NCBI RefSeq assembly: GCF_003931565.1
Contig: NZ_RRYI01000001.1
Coordinates: forward strand, 248,001-312,000
DNA: 64,000 nt
Origin: Caulobacter sp. 602-1
Lineage (GTDB): Bacteria > Pseudomonadota > Alphaproteobacteria > Caulobacterales > Caulobacteraceae
Reading direction: 5' to 3'
Shown here: piece by piece, positions 31,894-40,641 of the stretch
Numbering within the stretch: the first letter of the stretch is position 1
Layout of the letters: each line of letters begins with the position of its first letter
Position numbers and translations under genes: made by a program
Notes under the pieces: generated by a model
Seen by the model: the letters and a program-made list of their open reading frames with translations, nothing else
Told to the model about the DNA's origin: nothing
Database searches by the model: none

Positions 31894-32727
31894 ATGAGCG
31901 ACGCCGCCAAAAGTGATGGGGCCATCCCGGCGCCGCCCAAGCGCTCGGCTTCGGCCCTGGCCTTCGACGTCCTGCTCTGGGGCGGGGTGATCCTGCTGCT
32001 GATCGTCAGCTTCAGGCCGGCCGAGATCGACAAGTTCCCGCAGCTGTTCACCGACACCGAGCGGACCAGCGGCTTCGCCAAGCTGTTCTTCAAGCCGTTC
32101 ACCGATCCCAAGCTCTTCATGTCGATGGAGTGGGGCCTGTTCATCGGCAAGATGTGGCAGACCATCCAGATGGCGTTGTGGGGCACGGCGCTGGCGATCA
32201 TCGCGGCCATCCCGCTGGGTCTGCTGGGCGCGCGCAACATCGCGCCGGTGTGGATTCAGCAGCCGGTTCGCCGCCTGCTGGACCTGATCCGCTCGATCCC
32301 CGACCTGGTCGTGGCCCTGATCTTCATCACCGCCGTGGGCCTGGGGCCGTTCGCCGGGGTGATGTCGATCATGTTCAACACCGGCGGCGTGCTGGCCAAG
32401 CTGTTCGCCGAAGCCGTCGAGTCGATCGACAAGGCCCCGGTCGAGGGCGTCCGCGCCACGGGCGCGGTGAAGCTGCAGGAGATCGTCTGGGGCGTGATCC
32501 CGCAGGTGGCGCCGCTGTGGACCAGCTACGCGCTCTACCGCTTCGAATCGAGCGCCCGCGCCGCCACCGTGCTGGGCATCATCGGCGCGGGCGGCATCGG
32601 CCAGATCCTGTTCGACTCGATCAACGCCTTCCAGTTCGACCAGACCGGCTGCATCGTGCTGGTCATCGTCGTGGCGGTGTCGATCATCGACCTGCTGTCG
32701 CAAGTGATCCGTACGCGGCTGCTCTAG
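31894..32727 (+). CDS. phnE: Phosphonate-type ABC permease PhnE
   Basis: 277 residues with six or so helices. The permease EAA loop is seen as EAVESIDKAPVEGVRATGAVKLQEIVWGVIP, and the membrane part contains MALWGTALAIIAAIPLGLLGARNI, RSIPDLVVALIF and GIIGAGGIGQILFDSI, which are typical of PhnE. Only one permease gene is present, so it should act as a homodimer. Followed by a strong hairpin at 32763. Confidence 0.93.
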   Translation: MSDAAKSDGAIPAPPKRSASALAFDVLLWGGVILLLIVSFRPAEIDKFPQLFTDTERTSGFAKLFFKPFTDPKLFMSMEWGLFIGKMWQTIQMALWGTALAIIAAIPLGLLGARNIAPVWIQQPVRRLLDLIRSIPDLVVALIFITAVGLGPFAGVMSIMFNTGGVLAKLFAEAVESIDKAPVEGVRATGAVKLQEIVWGVIPQVAPLWTSYALYRFESSARAATVLGIIGAGGIGQILFDSINAFQFDQTGCIVLVIVVAVSIIDLLSQVIRTRLL

Positions 32728-32762
32728 CCGCCGATCCTTCGTTCCGGCCCGATCGAAAAACC

Positions 32763-32793
32763 CGGGCGCGCCAGCCAGACGCTGGCGCGCCCG
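32763..32793 (+). terminator. Strong hairpin after phnE
   Basis: CGGGCGCGCCAGC (32763-32775) pairs perfectly with GCTGGCGCGCCCG (32781-32793) across five bases, 35 bp after the phnE stop. The plus strand has only a TTT downstream. The minus strand has a clear T-run (AAAAA on plus at 32757-32761). It should still block or stabilise the phn transcript. Confidence 0.7.
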
Positions 32794-32886
32794 TCGCGTT
32801 TCCGACGTTCCGCGCGGAGCCGGAGCGTGGCGCCTTTTGGGCTTCGATCCTCAGTATTGGGTGGAATATTCATCGAGATCATACAG

Positions 32887-32912
32887 CTGTTTCATGTATC
32901 GAAATGAAACAG
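32887..32912. promoter_or_regulatory. 9-bp inverted repeat upstream of the TonB receptor gene
   Basis: CTGTTTCAT and ATGAAACAG flank GTATCGAA. The hexamer GTATCG recurs at 32896, 32922 and 32967, and ACGTTTTGT recurs at 32954 and 32975. All lie in the AT-rich 345 bp before the receptor start, which otherwise holds no gene. This is the most complex promoter-like region in the window; the regulator is unknown. Confidence 0.4.
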
Positions 32913-33071
32913 ATAACGCCGGTATCGAATTTCTGAAACTTGTCCAGATCAAGACGTTTTGTTTCTGTATCGTAACGTTTTGTGTCTGGGTTCGCGCGGC
33001 GGGCGAATGCGTTCGGATATTCTGAGTTGAGCCGGCGTGGCGCAAAATTATCACGTCTTAAAACATACACA

Positions 33072-33090
33072 GTGGCGTCACTGAACCATC
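33072..33090 (+). promoter_or_regulatory. Pho-box-like direct repeat upstream of the TonB receptor
   Basis: GTCACTGAACCATCACTG contains TCACTG twice with exactly 11-bp spacing, the geometry of PhoB half-sites. It lies about 50 bp before the receptor ATG. The half-sites deviate from the TGTCA consensus, so PhoB control is an inference supported mainly by the neighbouring phn, porin and pstS genes. Confidence 0.35.
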
Positions 33091-33138
33091 ACTGCATGCG
33101 GACTATCCCCCCGGCCAACCAAACAGGGGTACCTCCAA

Positions 33139-35547
33139 ATGCGTAACTATTTCGGTGGGGCGGCGCTCGTCGCTCTGATGGTCGCCACGGCTTCGACCGC
33201 CTACGCCGCCGATCCCGCGCCCGATGCGGACGGCACGGCGCTGGAGCAGGTCGTCATCACGGCCACCAAGCGTGAAACCAACCTGCAAACCACGCCGATC
33301 GCGGTGTCGGTGCTGAGCGCCACGGCCATGGCCGACCGCCACGCCGAGAGCCTGATCAGCCTGATGGACGGCGCCATCCCCTCGCTGCGCGTCGCCACCT
33401 TCGAGGCTCGTCAGTCGGCCCTGACCGTCGGCATCCGCGGCATCGTCCCGTTCGACGCCAACCAGACCGCCCGCGACCAGGGCGTCGGCGTCTATATCGA
33501 CGGCGTCTATCTGGGCCGTCAGCAAGGCCTGAACGTCGCCCTGCTGGACCTGGAGCGCGTCGAAGTGCTGCGCGGCCCGCAAGGCACGCTGTTCGGCCGT
33601 AACACCGAAGGCGGCGCTGTCAGCATCGTCTCGAAGGGTCCGTCGGGCGTGGCCGGCGGCCGCATCGTCGCCGGCGTCGGCAACTACGGCGCCTACACCG
33701 CCGAGCTGCACCAGGACTTCCAGGAGTTCAACGGCCTGTCGATCAAGGTCGACGGCCTGCTGCAACACCAGGATCCGACCGTGAAGAACCCGATGTCGGG
33801 TCAAGCCGGCTGGAACCAGTACGACCGCAAGGGCGGCCGCATCCAGGCCCTGTATCGCCCGAACGACAAGTTCAGCGCCCTGGTCGCCGTCGACTACGCG
33901 AAGGACGAGAACACCCCGTTCTTCAGCCAGCTGATCAACTACAACCCCTATGGCAAGCGCGTCCGCACCCTGGCTGAAGTCCAGGCCACGGCCAGCGCTC
34001 CGGCCGGAACGATCAACCCGCTGGCCTCGCTGGTGAAGGTCCACACCGACCGCCAGAAGGTCTCGGACATCGGCACCGTCCAGCAGCCCAGCGTCGACGA
34101 GACCGGCGGCGCGATGATGACGCTGAAGTACAACGTCTCGCCGAACCTGCAGCTGCGCTCGATCACGGCGGCCCGCGCCGTCGCGACGAACCAGTGGGAC
34201 AACTCGGGCATCGAAGCCCGCAACGTCTTCGCCCCGAACGCCAACTTCGGCCGCTACAGCCTCTCGGACCTGTATCAGAACCAGTACAGCCAGGAATTCC
34301 AGGCGGTCGGCGACTTCGGTGACACCTTCCAGTACGTCGCCGGCCTGTACTACTTCAAGGAACACGCCAAGGAATCGGCCGCCACGCCGTTCACCAACCA
34401 GTGGAACGCCGACGGCACCGCCTACACCATCCGCTCGTCGGCGGGCACGTCGAAGGCCGCGGCCGGCACCGCCGGCTGGGAGCGCGGCACGCGCTTCCTG
34501 ACCCGCGCCTCGGAAGCCGACGCCGAGAGCTACGCCATCTACGGCCAGGGCACCTACACCCCGGCCACGATGGAGAAGCTGCACCTGACGGTCGGCGGTC
34601 GCTACACCAAGGACAAGCGCGACGGCACGCTCTACATCGTCAACGGCAAGGCCACGAACTTCACGTTCACCTACGACAAGGGCCGCTTCGACCCGCTGGT
34701 CAACCTGGCCTACGACGCGGCTGAAGGCGTGAACCTGTACGCCAAGTTCTCGACCGGCTATCGCGCCGGCGGCGCCAACGACCGTTCGCAGACCTTCCAG
34801 GCGTTCGACGCCGAAAAGGTCAAGGCGTACGAAATCGGCGCCAAGATGGACTTCCTCGACAACCGCGTCCGTCTGAACCTGGCCGCCTACGCCATGAACC
34901 GCGACGGCACCCAGATCGACTTCGACAACGTCGACACCACCCCCGGCAGCCCGACGCAAGGCGCGCACACTGAGGAGACCCGCAATGCGCCGGGCACCTC
35001 GAAGATCCGCGGCTTCGAAGCTGACCTGACCGCCCAGGTCACCAGCCAGATCCAGGTCGGCGTCTCGTACGCCTACACCGACGTCAAGGTGCCGGCCGCG
35101 CCGTTCCCGTTCACTGGCAACGCCGACGTCCCGCAGGGCACGCCGTTCCCGGTCAACGTGGTCTACACGCCGCCGAACGCCGCCTCGGCCTATATCGACT
35201 TCAAGCAGCCGGTGGGTTCGATGACGTTCAAGGCGCACCTGGACGCCAACTACGCCGACGCCCAGTACTCGTTCCAGACCGAGTTCGCCGACGTTTCGCC
35301 GACCGGCAAGCTGGTCCAGAACGTCGCCGTGAAGGGCGACAGCAGCTTCATCGTCAACGGCAACCTGACCCTGGCCGACATCACGATGGGCGACGCCGGT
35401 TCGGCCAGCCTGTCGCTGTGGTCGCGCAACCTGCTGAACGAGTCGCACATCTACCGCATCTCGGCCGCCAACCGCGGCACGATCGGCGACTACGCCAACT
35501 TCAACCCGCCGCGCACCTACGGCATTGAACTGCGCGTGAAATACTAG
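33139..35547 (+). CDS. TonB-dependent receptor
   Basis: 802 residues. Signal peptide MRNYFGGAALVALMVATAST ending AYAAD. TonB box region LEQVVITATKRE, plug domain with ERVEVLRGPQGTLFGRNTEGGAVSI, and a 22-strand barrel ending in a conserved C-terminal strand (YGIELRVKY). The GVGVYIDGVYLGRQQG plug motif is that of the large Caulobacter-type receptor family. It takes up a substrate across the outer membrane with TonB energy. Its position between phnCDE and a phosphate-selective porin suggests a phosphorus-containing ligand, but vitamins, siderophores or glycans cannot be excluded. Confidence 0.93.
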   Translation: MRNYFGGAALVALMVATASTAYAADPAPDADGTALEQVVITATKRETNLQTTPIAVSVLSATAMADRHAESLISLMDGAIPSLRVATFEARQSALTVGIRGIVPFDANQTARDQGVGVYIDGVYLGRQQGLNVALLDLERVEVLRGPQGTLFGRNTEGGAVSIVSKGPSGVAGGRIVAGVGNYGAYTAELHQDFQEFNGLSIKVDGLLQHQDPTVKNPMSGQAGWNQYDRKGGRIQALYRPNDKFSALVAVDYAKDENTPFFSQLINYNPYGKRVRTLAEVQATASAPAGTINPLASLVKVHTDRQKVSDIGTVQQPSVDETGGAMMTLKYNVSPNLQLRSITAARAVATNQWDNSGIEARNVFAPNANFGRYSLSDLYQNQYSQEFQAVGDFGDTFQYVAGLYYFKEHAKESAATPFTNQWNADGTAYTIRSSAGTSKAAAGTAGWERGTRFLTRASEADAESYAIYGQGTYTPATMEKLHLTVGGRYTKDKRDGTLYIVNGKATNFTFTYDKGRFDPLVNLAYDAAEGVNLYAKFSTGYRAGGANDRSQTFQAFDAEKVKAYEIGAKMDFLDNRVRLNLAAYAMNRDGTQIDFDNVDTTPGSPTQGAHTEETRNAPGTSKIRGFEADLTAQVTSQIQVGVSYAYTDVKVPAAPFPFTGNADVPQGTPFPVNVVYTPPNAASAYIDFKQPVGSMTFKAHLDANYADAQYSFQTEFADVSPTGKLVQNVAVKGDSSFIVNGNLTLADITMGDAGSASLSLWSRNLLNESHIYRISAANRGTIGDYANFNPPRTYGIELRVKY

Positions 35548-35560
35548 GCCCGACGTGACG

Positions 35561-35588
35561 AAGGGCGGCTCGGCGACGGGCCGCCCTT
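35561..35588 (+). terminator. Hairpin after the TonB receptor gene
   Basis: AAGGGCGGC (35561-35569) pairs with GCCGCCCTT (35580-35588), 14 bp past the stop. There is no clear T-run, so termination may be partial. Confidence 0.5.
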
Positions 35589-35729
35589 CCGACATCCGGG
35601 AGGGGGAGGGATACGGATTTCCGGTCTCTATCCCCCGCCCCGGAGACCGGATCTTCTGCTTTATTCCCGTGATTTTCCCATGTTGCCGCCGTGACACAGT
35701 TTAGCCGGCGAACAACAGTTGTTGCGCGG

Positions 35730-35758
35730 CTGTCACAAATCATTGGCGGAACCGTCAT
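35730..35758 (+). promoter_or_regulatory. PhoB-like site upstream of the phosphate-selective porin
   Basis: CTGTCACAAATCATTGG at 35730 and CGTCAT at 35753 place two TGTCA-like half-sites 22 bp (two 11-bp turns) apart, 110 bp before the porin ATG. The first half closely matches the element before phnC. PhoB control is inferred from this and from the function of the gene. Confidence 0.45.
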
Positions 35759-35842
35759 GGCCCCCCGGTAAGCCCGCGACTGTCCTGATCCCGTCCTTCA
35801 TCGGGCGAGAGAGGCAGGGGCACTTCAAGGGGAAACTTCACA

Positions 35843-37102
35843 ATGAGCATCAAGACCTCGCTGGTCGCCGGTTCGGCGCTGGGCGTCGCGTTTGCTCTGA
35901 GCCTGGGCGTCGCGGCCCAAGCCCAGGACATGGCCTACAAGTGGAGCGGCGCGCCGCAGTTCTCGAACGACGACACGATGTTCAAGTTTCGGGGTCGTAT
36001 CCTGGTCGACTACGTCAATCAGGACGTGAGCCGGGATGGCCCCGGCGGCGACTACAAGACCAGCAACTGGCGCGGTCGCCAGGTGTTCCTGGGCGTCGAA
36101 GGCAAGCTGAACAACTACTTCGCCTACAAGGCCGAAGGCGGCTGGGTGAACGGCGGCTCGGCCTCGTGGGACGACGTCGTCATCGAGTACAAGCCGAACG
36201 AACAAGTTTCGCTGCTGTTCGGGAACATCAAGGCCGCCGGCCTTGAGAACCTGACCTCGACCCGCTTCACCACCTTCATGGACCGTGGTCCCTACGGTGA
36301 CTTCGGCGTCGACAGCTACCTGCTCAGCGCGGTCGCCAAGTACCAGGGCTTCAACTACTCGGCCACGTTCGCCGTCCAAGGCAACAGCATCAACTCCGCC
36401 GACGTCGCCAACGCCGGCGCCGACAGCAAGGAGCGCTTCGGCCTGACGGCGCGCGGTCACTTCGCCCCGATCAACACCGATACCGACAAGCTGCACGTCG
36501 CCCTGTCGTATCGCTACCGCAACCGCGGCGACGAGAACGCCTTCGCCTATACCGGCCGCACGACGACCGCCTACAGCAACGGCACCACGTTCTACACCAC
36601 GGGCGGCATCGGCAACCGGGACAAGACCCTGGCCGTCGAAGGCGCCTATGTCCACGGCCCGTTCTCGATCCAGGGCGAGTACTCGAACATCGACGTCACC
36701 CGCCAGAACCCGGCCGTCGTCGGCGACGATCCGAAGGTGAAGGTCGGCTACGCGTTCGTGTCGTTCTGGCCGACCGGCGAGATGCGCAACTACGACGCCG
36801 CCGCCGGTGAGTTCAAGCGTCCGAAGATCCTGAACCCGGTCACGGCCGGCGGCATGGGCGGCCTGGAACTGGCGGTGCGCTACGACTACGCCGACCTGAG
36901 CGACGCCTACGACACCCTGAAGGTCAAGCCGGCCACCTCGCAAGCCGGCAAGTACACGGGCTGGACCCTGGGCGTGAACTACTACCCGACCTCGTACGTC
37001 CGCTTCCAGGCCAACTACACCGACGGCAAGTCCGACAATGTCGGCCTGAACCAGGACTACGACATCAAGCAGTTCCAGCTGCGCGCTCAGCTGGACTTCT
37101 AA
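35843..37102 (+). CDS. Phosphate-selective porin (OprP/OprO family)
   Basis: 419 residues. Signal peptide with cleavage near AQAQ. The 16-stranded porin O/P pattern is visible: FKFRGRILVDYVNQD, RRQ-like Arg-rich loop (NWRGRQVFLGVEGKL), NGGSASWDDVVIEYKP, NEQVSLLFGNIKAAGLENLTSTRFTTFMDRG, and a terminal strand ending in aromatic Phe (QFQLRAQLDF). Such porins admit phosphate or polyphosphate. The neighbour downstream is pstS, which receives phosphate in the periplasm. The gap to pstS holds a hairpin, so pstS may be partly uncoupled. Confidence 0.9.
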   Translation: MSIKTSLVAGSALGVAFALSLGVAAQAQDMAYKWSGAPQFSNDDTMFKFRGRILVDYVNQDVSRDGPGGDYKTSNWRGRQVFLGVEGKLNNYFAYKAEGGWVNGGSASWDDVVIEYKPNEQVSLLFGNIKAAGLENLTSTRFTTFMDRGPYGDFGVDSYLLSAVAKYQGFNYSATFAVQGNSINSADVANAGADSKERFGLTARGHFAPINTDTDKLHVALSYRYRNRGDENAFAYTGRTTTAYSNGTTFYTTGGIGNRDKTLAVEGAYVHGPFSIQGEYSNIDVTRQNPAVVGDDPKVKVGYAFVSFWPTGEMRNYDAAAGEFKRPKILNPVTAGGMGGLELAVRYDYADLSDAYDTLKVKPATSQAGKYTGWTLGVNYYPTSYVRFQANYTDGKSDNVGLNQDYDIKQFQLRAQLDF

Positions 37103-37115
37103 GACACCCAGTTTT

Positions 37116-37139
37116 CGGGCGGACCCTCGGGTCCGCCCG
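37116..37139 (+). terminator. Hairpin between porin and pstS
   Basis: CGGGCGGACCC pairs with GGGTCCGCCCG with a two-base centre, 13 bp after the porin stop, then CCTCCTTTGCTT. It probably acts as an attenuator or RNA stabiliser between the two genes. Confidence 0.6.
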
Positions 37140-37172
37140 ACCTCCTTTGCTTCATTCCCTTAGGAAATGACC

Positions 37173-38216
37173 ATGAAGAAGCTCCTGTCCTGCGCGGCCG
37201 CCGCCGTCGCCCTGTCGGGCCTGGCCGCCGCGCCCGCCCACGCCGCCCGCGACTATGTGTGGGCCGCCGGTTCGTCGACCGTGTTCCCGTTCGCCACCCG
37301 CACGGCCGAGAACTTCGCCAAGAAGTCGGGCAAGAAGGCTCCGAAGATCGAAAGCCTCGGCACCGGCGGCGGCATCAAGCTGTTCTGCTCGGGTAACGGC
37401 GAAGGCTTCCCGGACATCGCCAACGCCTCGCGTCCGATGAAGAAGTCCGAGTTCGACGCCTGCGCCGCCAAGGGCGTCAAGGACATCATCGCGATCAAGA
37501 TCGGCTTCGACGGCATCGTCGTCGCCACCGACAAGGACGGCGCCGACTACAACTTCAAGACCGAGAACCTCTACATGGGTCTCTCGAAGCTCGTGTATAA
37601 GAACGGCCAGTTCATCCCGAACCCGAACAAGAACTGGGACGACGTGGCCGGCGGCCTGCCGGGCAACCGCATCCAGGTCTACGGCCCGCCGCCGACCTCG
37701 GGCACCCGCGACGCCTTCGTCGAGCTGGCCATCGAGGCCGGCGCCCGCAAGTATCCGACGCTGGACGCCATCCGCTCGGACAACGAAAAGAAGTTCAAGG
37801 CCCAGGTCGACCCGCTGCGGAGCGACGGCTGGATCGACGCCGGCGAAAACGACAACGCCATCGTCGGCACCCTGACCAAGACCCCCGGCTCGCTGGGCGT
37901 CTTCGGCTGGTCGTACCTCGAAGAGAACATGGACAAGATCAAGGGCGCCTCGGTCAACGGCGTGCGTCCCTCGGCCCAGACCATCTCGGACGGCTCGTAC
38001 CCGCTGTCGCGCACCCTCTTCATCTACGTGAAGAAGGCCAACATCGGCGTCACCCCGGGCCTGGAAGAGTTCCTGAAGGAGTTCACCTCGGACGCCGCGA
38101 CGGGCCGTGGCGGCTACCTGCAAGGCCGTGGCCTGATCCCGCTGCCTCCGGGTCAGCACGAAGCCCAGAAGGCGGCCGTGGCCAACAAGACCACGATGGC
38201 GCGTCCGGCTTCCTAA
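37173..38216 (+). CDS. pstS: Phosphate ABC transporter substrate-binding protein PstS
   Basis: 347 residues from ATG 37173, preferred to ATG 37167 because TAGGA at 37161-37165 is at proper distance only from the second. Signal peptide MKKLLSCAAAAVALSGLAAA then AHAARDYV. Phosphate-binding loops: AAGSSTVFPFAT, GTGGGIKLFCSG, NASRPMKKSEFD and GPPPTSGTRDAFVEL. It binds orthophosphate in the periplasm. The pstCAB permease genes are not in this window, so this is a stand-alone PstS paired with a porin. A strong terminator follows. Confidence 0.93.
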   Translation: MKKLLSCAAAAVALSGLAAAPAHAARDYVWAAGSSTVFPFATRTAENFAKKSGKKAPKIESLGTGGGIKLFCSGNGEGFPDIANASRPMKKSEFDACAAKGVKDIIAIKIGFDGIVVATDKDGADYNFKTENLYMGLSKLVYKNGQFIPNPNKNWDDVAGGLPGNRIQVYGPPPTSGTRDAFVELAIEAGARKYPTLDAIRSDNEKKFKAQVDPLRSDGWIDAGENDNAIVGTLTKTPGSLGVFGWSYLEENMDKIKGASVNGVRPSAQTISDGSYPLSRTLFIYVKKANIGVTPGLEEFLKEFTSDAATGRGGYLQGRGLIPLPPGQHEAQKAAVANKTTMARPAS

Positions 38217-38246
38217 GCCGGCGCCGGTCGAGTTAGACCAAGACAG

Positions 38247-38277
38247 ACGCCGTGGTCCTATGGGCCGCGGCGTTTTT
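38247..38277 (+). terminator. Intrinsic terminator of pstS
   Basis: ACGCCGTGGTCC and GGGCCGCGGCGT form a 12-bp stem (two G-U pairs) with a TAT loop, followed by TTTTT at 38273-38277, 30 bp after the pstS stop. Confidence 0.85.
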
Positions 38278-38360
38278 CTTTGTATAGTGGGCCGCGCCGG
38301 GTCTCCCCATGCCCGCGCCGCGGTCGCCGTCCGGGCCCGCGTCCTTGACCCTGCAGGGCC

Positions 38361-39674
38361 ATGATCCTCGTCGCGCTCGCCGTCGTCTTTCTCCTCGTTC
38401 TGTTGAACGGGGTCTTTTCCATGTCCGAACTGGCCGTCGTCTCGGCCCGCAAGGCCCGTCTGCAAGGCTTCGCCGAGCGGGGGGATCGAGGCGCGAAGCT
38501 GGCCCTCGACATGGCCGAGCACCCGACGCGGTTCCTGTCAGCCGTCCAGGTCGGCATCACCCTGATCGGCATCTTCGCCGGCGCCTACGGCCAGGCCACC
38601 ATCGCCAGCGCGCTGGACACATGGGTGGAGACCACCCTCCCTGCCCTGGCCAAATATTCCGAGGCCGTCGCCACCACGATCGTGGTCATCGGCCTGACCT
38701 ATGTCTCGGTGATCCTCGGCGAACTGGTGCCCAAGCGCCTGGCGCTGATGTTCCCCGACGTGATCGCCCGCCGCATGTCGCCGTTCCTGGCCATCGTGGC
38801 CACGGTGCTGCGCCCGTTCGTGACCCTGCTGACCGTCTCCACTGCCGCCGTGCTGAAGCTGATGGGCGTGCGCGACGAGCGCAACAGCGGCATCACCTCC
38901 GAGGAGGTCGAGACCGTCCTGGCCGAGGGCGCCGACGCCGGCCTGATCGAGCCCGAGGAGCGGGCGATGATCAACGAGGTGCTGCGCCTGGGCGACCGTC
39001 CCGTCCGCGTGGCCATGACCCCGCGCCGCGACCTCTTCTGGGTGTCCCTGGCCGACAGCCCCGAGCAGGTGCTGACCGAGATCCGCGCCAGCGCCCACTC
39101 GCGCATCCTGGTCGCCACCGACGACGATCTGGACGGCGGGGTCGGCGTGGTGCTGAAGAAGGACCTGCTGGACGCCTGCCTGTCGAACGAGCCCCTGGAC
39201 CTGAAGGCCCACGTCCAGCAGCCGATCGCCATCCCCGAGACCATGTCGCTGCTCAAGGCCCTGGGGGTATTCAAGCAGACCAGCCTGCACATGGCCCTGG
39301 TCGTCGACGAGTTCGGTTCGCTGCAGGGCGCGATCACGCCTCTGGACCTGCTGGAAATGATCGCCGGCGACTTCCCGGAGGACCACGAGGACGACGAGAA
39401 GCGCTTCATCCGTCGCGAGGACGGCAGCTGGCTGATCGACGCCCGCCTCGACATCCAGGAACTGAACGATCACCTGGGCGAGAACTTCGAGGCCGATGGC
39501 GGCTATCACACCGTCGCCGGTCTGATCCTGGACCGCCTGGGCCGCATACCCGAGGAGGGGGAGCACGTCGCCATCGGCGCCTTCGACATCGAGATCGTCG
39601 ACATGGACGGTTCGCGGATCGACAAGGTCATCCTCAAGCCCGGCAAGCCCAGGAAGGGCCCCCTGGAGGGGTAG
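38361..39674 (+). CDS. CNNM/CorC-type (hemolysin C family) transporter-like protein
   Basis: 437 residues. N-terminal DUF21/CNNM membrane domain with three to four helices (VFLLVLLNGVFSMSELAVVSARKARL ... TIVVIGLTYVSVILGELVPKRLAL). Then a CBS pair (VAMTPRRDLFWVSLADSP ... HMALVVDEFGSLQGAITPLDLLEMIAGD) and a C-terminal CorC_HlyC domain (DGSWLIDARLDIQELNDHLGENF ... YHTVAGLILDRLGRIPEEGE). The family is linked to Mg2+/Co2+ efflux; the old hemolysin name is misleading. Inner membrane. Confidence 0.92.
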   Translation: MILVALAVVFLLVLLNGVFSMSELAVVSARKARLQGFAERGDRGAKLALDMAEHPTRFLSAVQVGITLIGIFAGAYGQATIASALDTWVETTLPALAKYSEAVATTIVVIGLTYVSVILGELVPKRLALMFPDVIARRMSPFLAIVATVLRPFVTLLTVSTAAVLKLMGVRDERNSGITSEEVETVLAEGADAGLIEPEERAMINEVLRLGDRPVRVAMTPRRDLFWVSLADSPEQVLTEIRASAHSRILVATDDDLDGGVGVVLKKDLLDACLSNEPLDLKAHVQQPIAIPETMSLLKALGVFKQTSLHMALVVDEFGSLQGAITPLDLLEMIAGDFPEDHEDDEKRFIRREDGSWLIDARLDIQELNDHLGENFEADGGYHTVAGLILDRLGRIPEEGEHVAIGAFDIEIVDMDGSRIDKVILKPGKPRKGPLEG

Positions 39675-39780
39675 GGCCATTCCAGCGTCGCGATCTTGAG
39701 GCGCCCAGGACAGGTTCTGGATCTCAAGGCGCGTCGCCGCCCTTGCCCAGCCAGCCGATCGACCGTTCCTGGAGCACCCG

Positions 39781-40395
39781 ATGCTTTTTCGTCACGTCAT
39801 GGCTCTGGCCGCCTTGGTCGCTTTCGCCGTTTCCGCGCCGGCCGGCGCCGGCGACTACGGCTTCAAGGACCTCTTGCGCGAGCCTGGCGCGCCGCGCGCG
39901 GGGGCGGCGGACGCGGACGTCGTGATCGTGATGTACGCCGACTACAACTGCGGCTACTGCAAACGCATGGAGCCGGTGCTGGCCAACGCGCTGAAGGCGG
40001 ACCGCCGCCTGGCCGTGGTCCACAAGGAGTGGCCGATCTTCGGCGACGTGTCCGAGTACGCGGCGCGGGTGGCCCTGGCGGCGACCTATCAAGGCCGGTA
40101 CGACGCGGTGCATCGGGCCTTCATGCTCTCGCCCACGCGGCTGAGCGACAAGGACATGGTCGAGACCGTCGCCAGGCAGGCCGGCGTCGACGGGGCCAGG
40201 CTGGCGAGGGACCTGAAGGCCCACGGCCGCGACATCGACGCCATCCTGGCGCGCAACGCCCGCGAGGCCGGCCTCCTGGCGCTGCAAGGCACGCCGGGCC
40301 TGGTGATCAACGGCTATCTGATCCGCGGCGCGCTTTCGGACGAGCAGCTAAAGGACCTGATCCCGAAGATCCGCGCGGCGCCGCCGGCCGCCTAG
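39781..40395 (+). CDS. DsbA-family thiol-disulfide oxidoreductase
   Basis: 204 residues. Signal peptide MLFRHVMALAALVAFAVSAP ending AGAG. Thioredoxin-fold active site CGYC (Cys57, Cys60) in MYADYNCGYCKRMEPVL and cis-Pro in GTPGLVINGYLIRG. CGYC with DsbA-like helical insert suits the DsbA/DsbG-like com1 group. Periplasmic; forms or isomerises disulfides. It is 106 bp after the CorC-type gene with no clear link. Confidence 0.9.
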   Translation: MLFRHVMALAALVAFAVSAPAGAGDYGFKDLLREPGAPRAGAADADVVIVMYADYNCGYCKRMEPVLANALKADRRLAVVHKEWPIFGDVSEYAARVALAATYQGRYDAVHRAFMLSPTRLSDKDMVETVARQAGVDGARLARDLKAHGRDIDAILARNAREAGLLALQGTPGLVINGYLIRGALSDEQLKDLIPKIRAAPPAA

Positions 40396-40451
40396 CTGAA
40401 GGGGAGTGGGCGCTGCCGAGCCGGGCGTCCGCAAGCGGCCCCAATCCTCGT

Positions 40452-40562
40452 CGTCATCCCGCGCTTCATGCGCGGGGCTCATGGTTCAACGTCAACGTAA
40501 GCTTTCTTCCGCTCCGCACCCGCGGCGGACAGATGGGCCCCGCGCATATGCGGGGGATGACG
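40452..40562. repeat. Imperfect palindrome with GTCATCCC/GGGATGAC ends (REP-like)
   Basis: CGTCATCCCGCGC at the left and GCGGGGGATGACG at the right enclose inner GCGCGGGGCTCAT and ATGGGCCCCGCGC arms. The outer arms match those of the element at 21793-21899. The element lies in a 246-bp gap between convergent genes. Confidence 0.6.
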
Positions 40563-40641
40563 GGCTTGTGGCCGGGGGCTGATTTCCCCTCCCGACCCAA
40601 GTCGGACGTTGGGGCACGTCCAGTTTTTGGCAGAGCTAGGT

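Noticed and set aside
33103..35697. An 864-codon minus-strand frame opposite the TonB receptor
   Set aside because: It is a pure antisense shadow with Val/Gly/Arg-rich composition and no domain.
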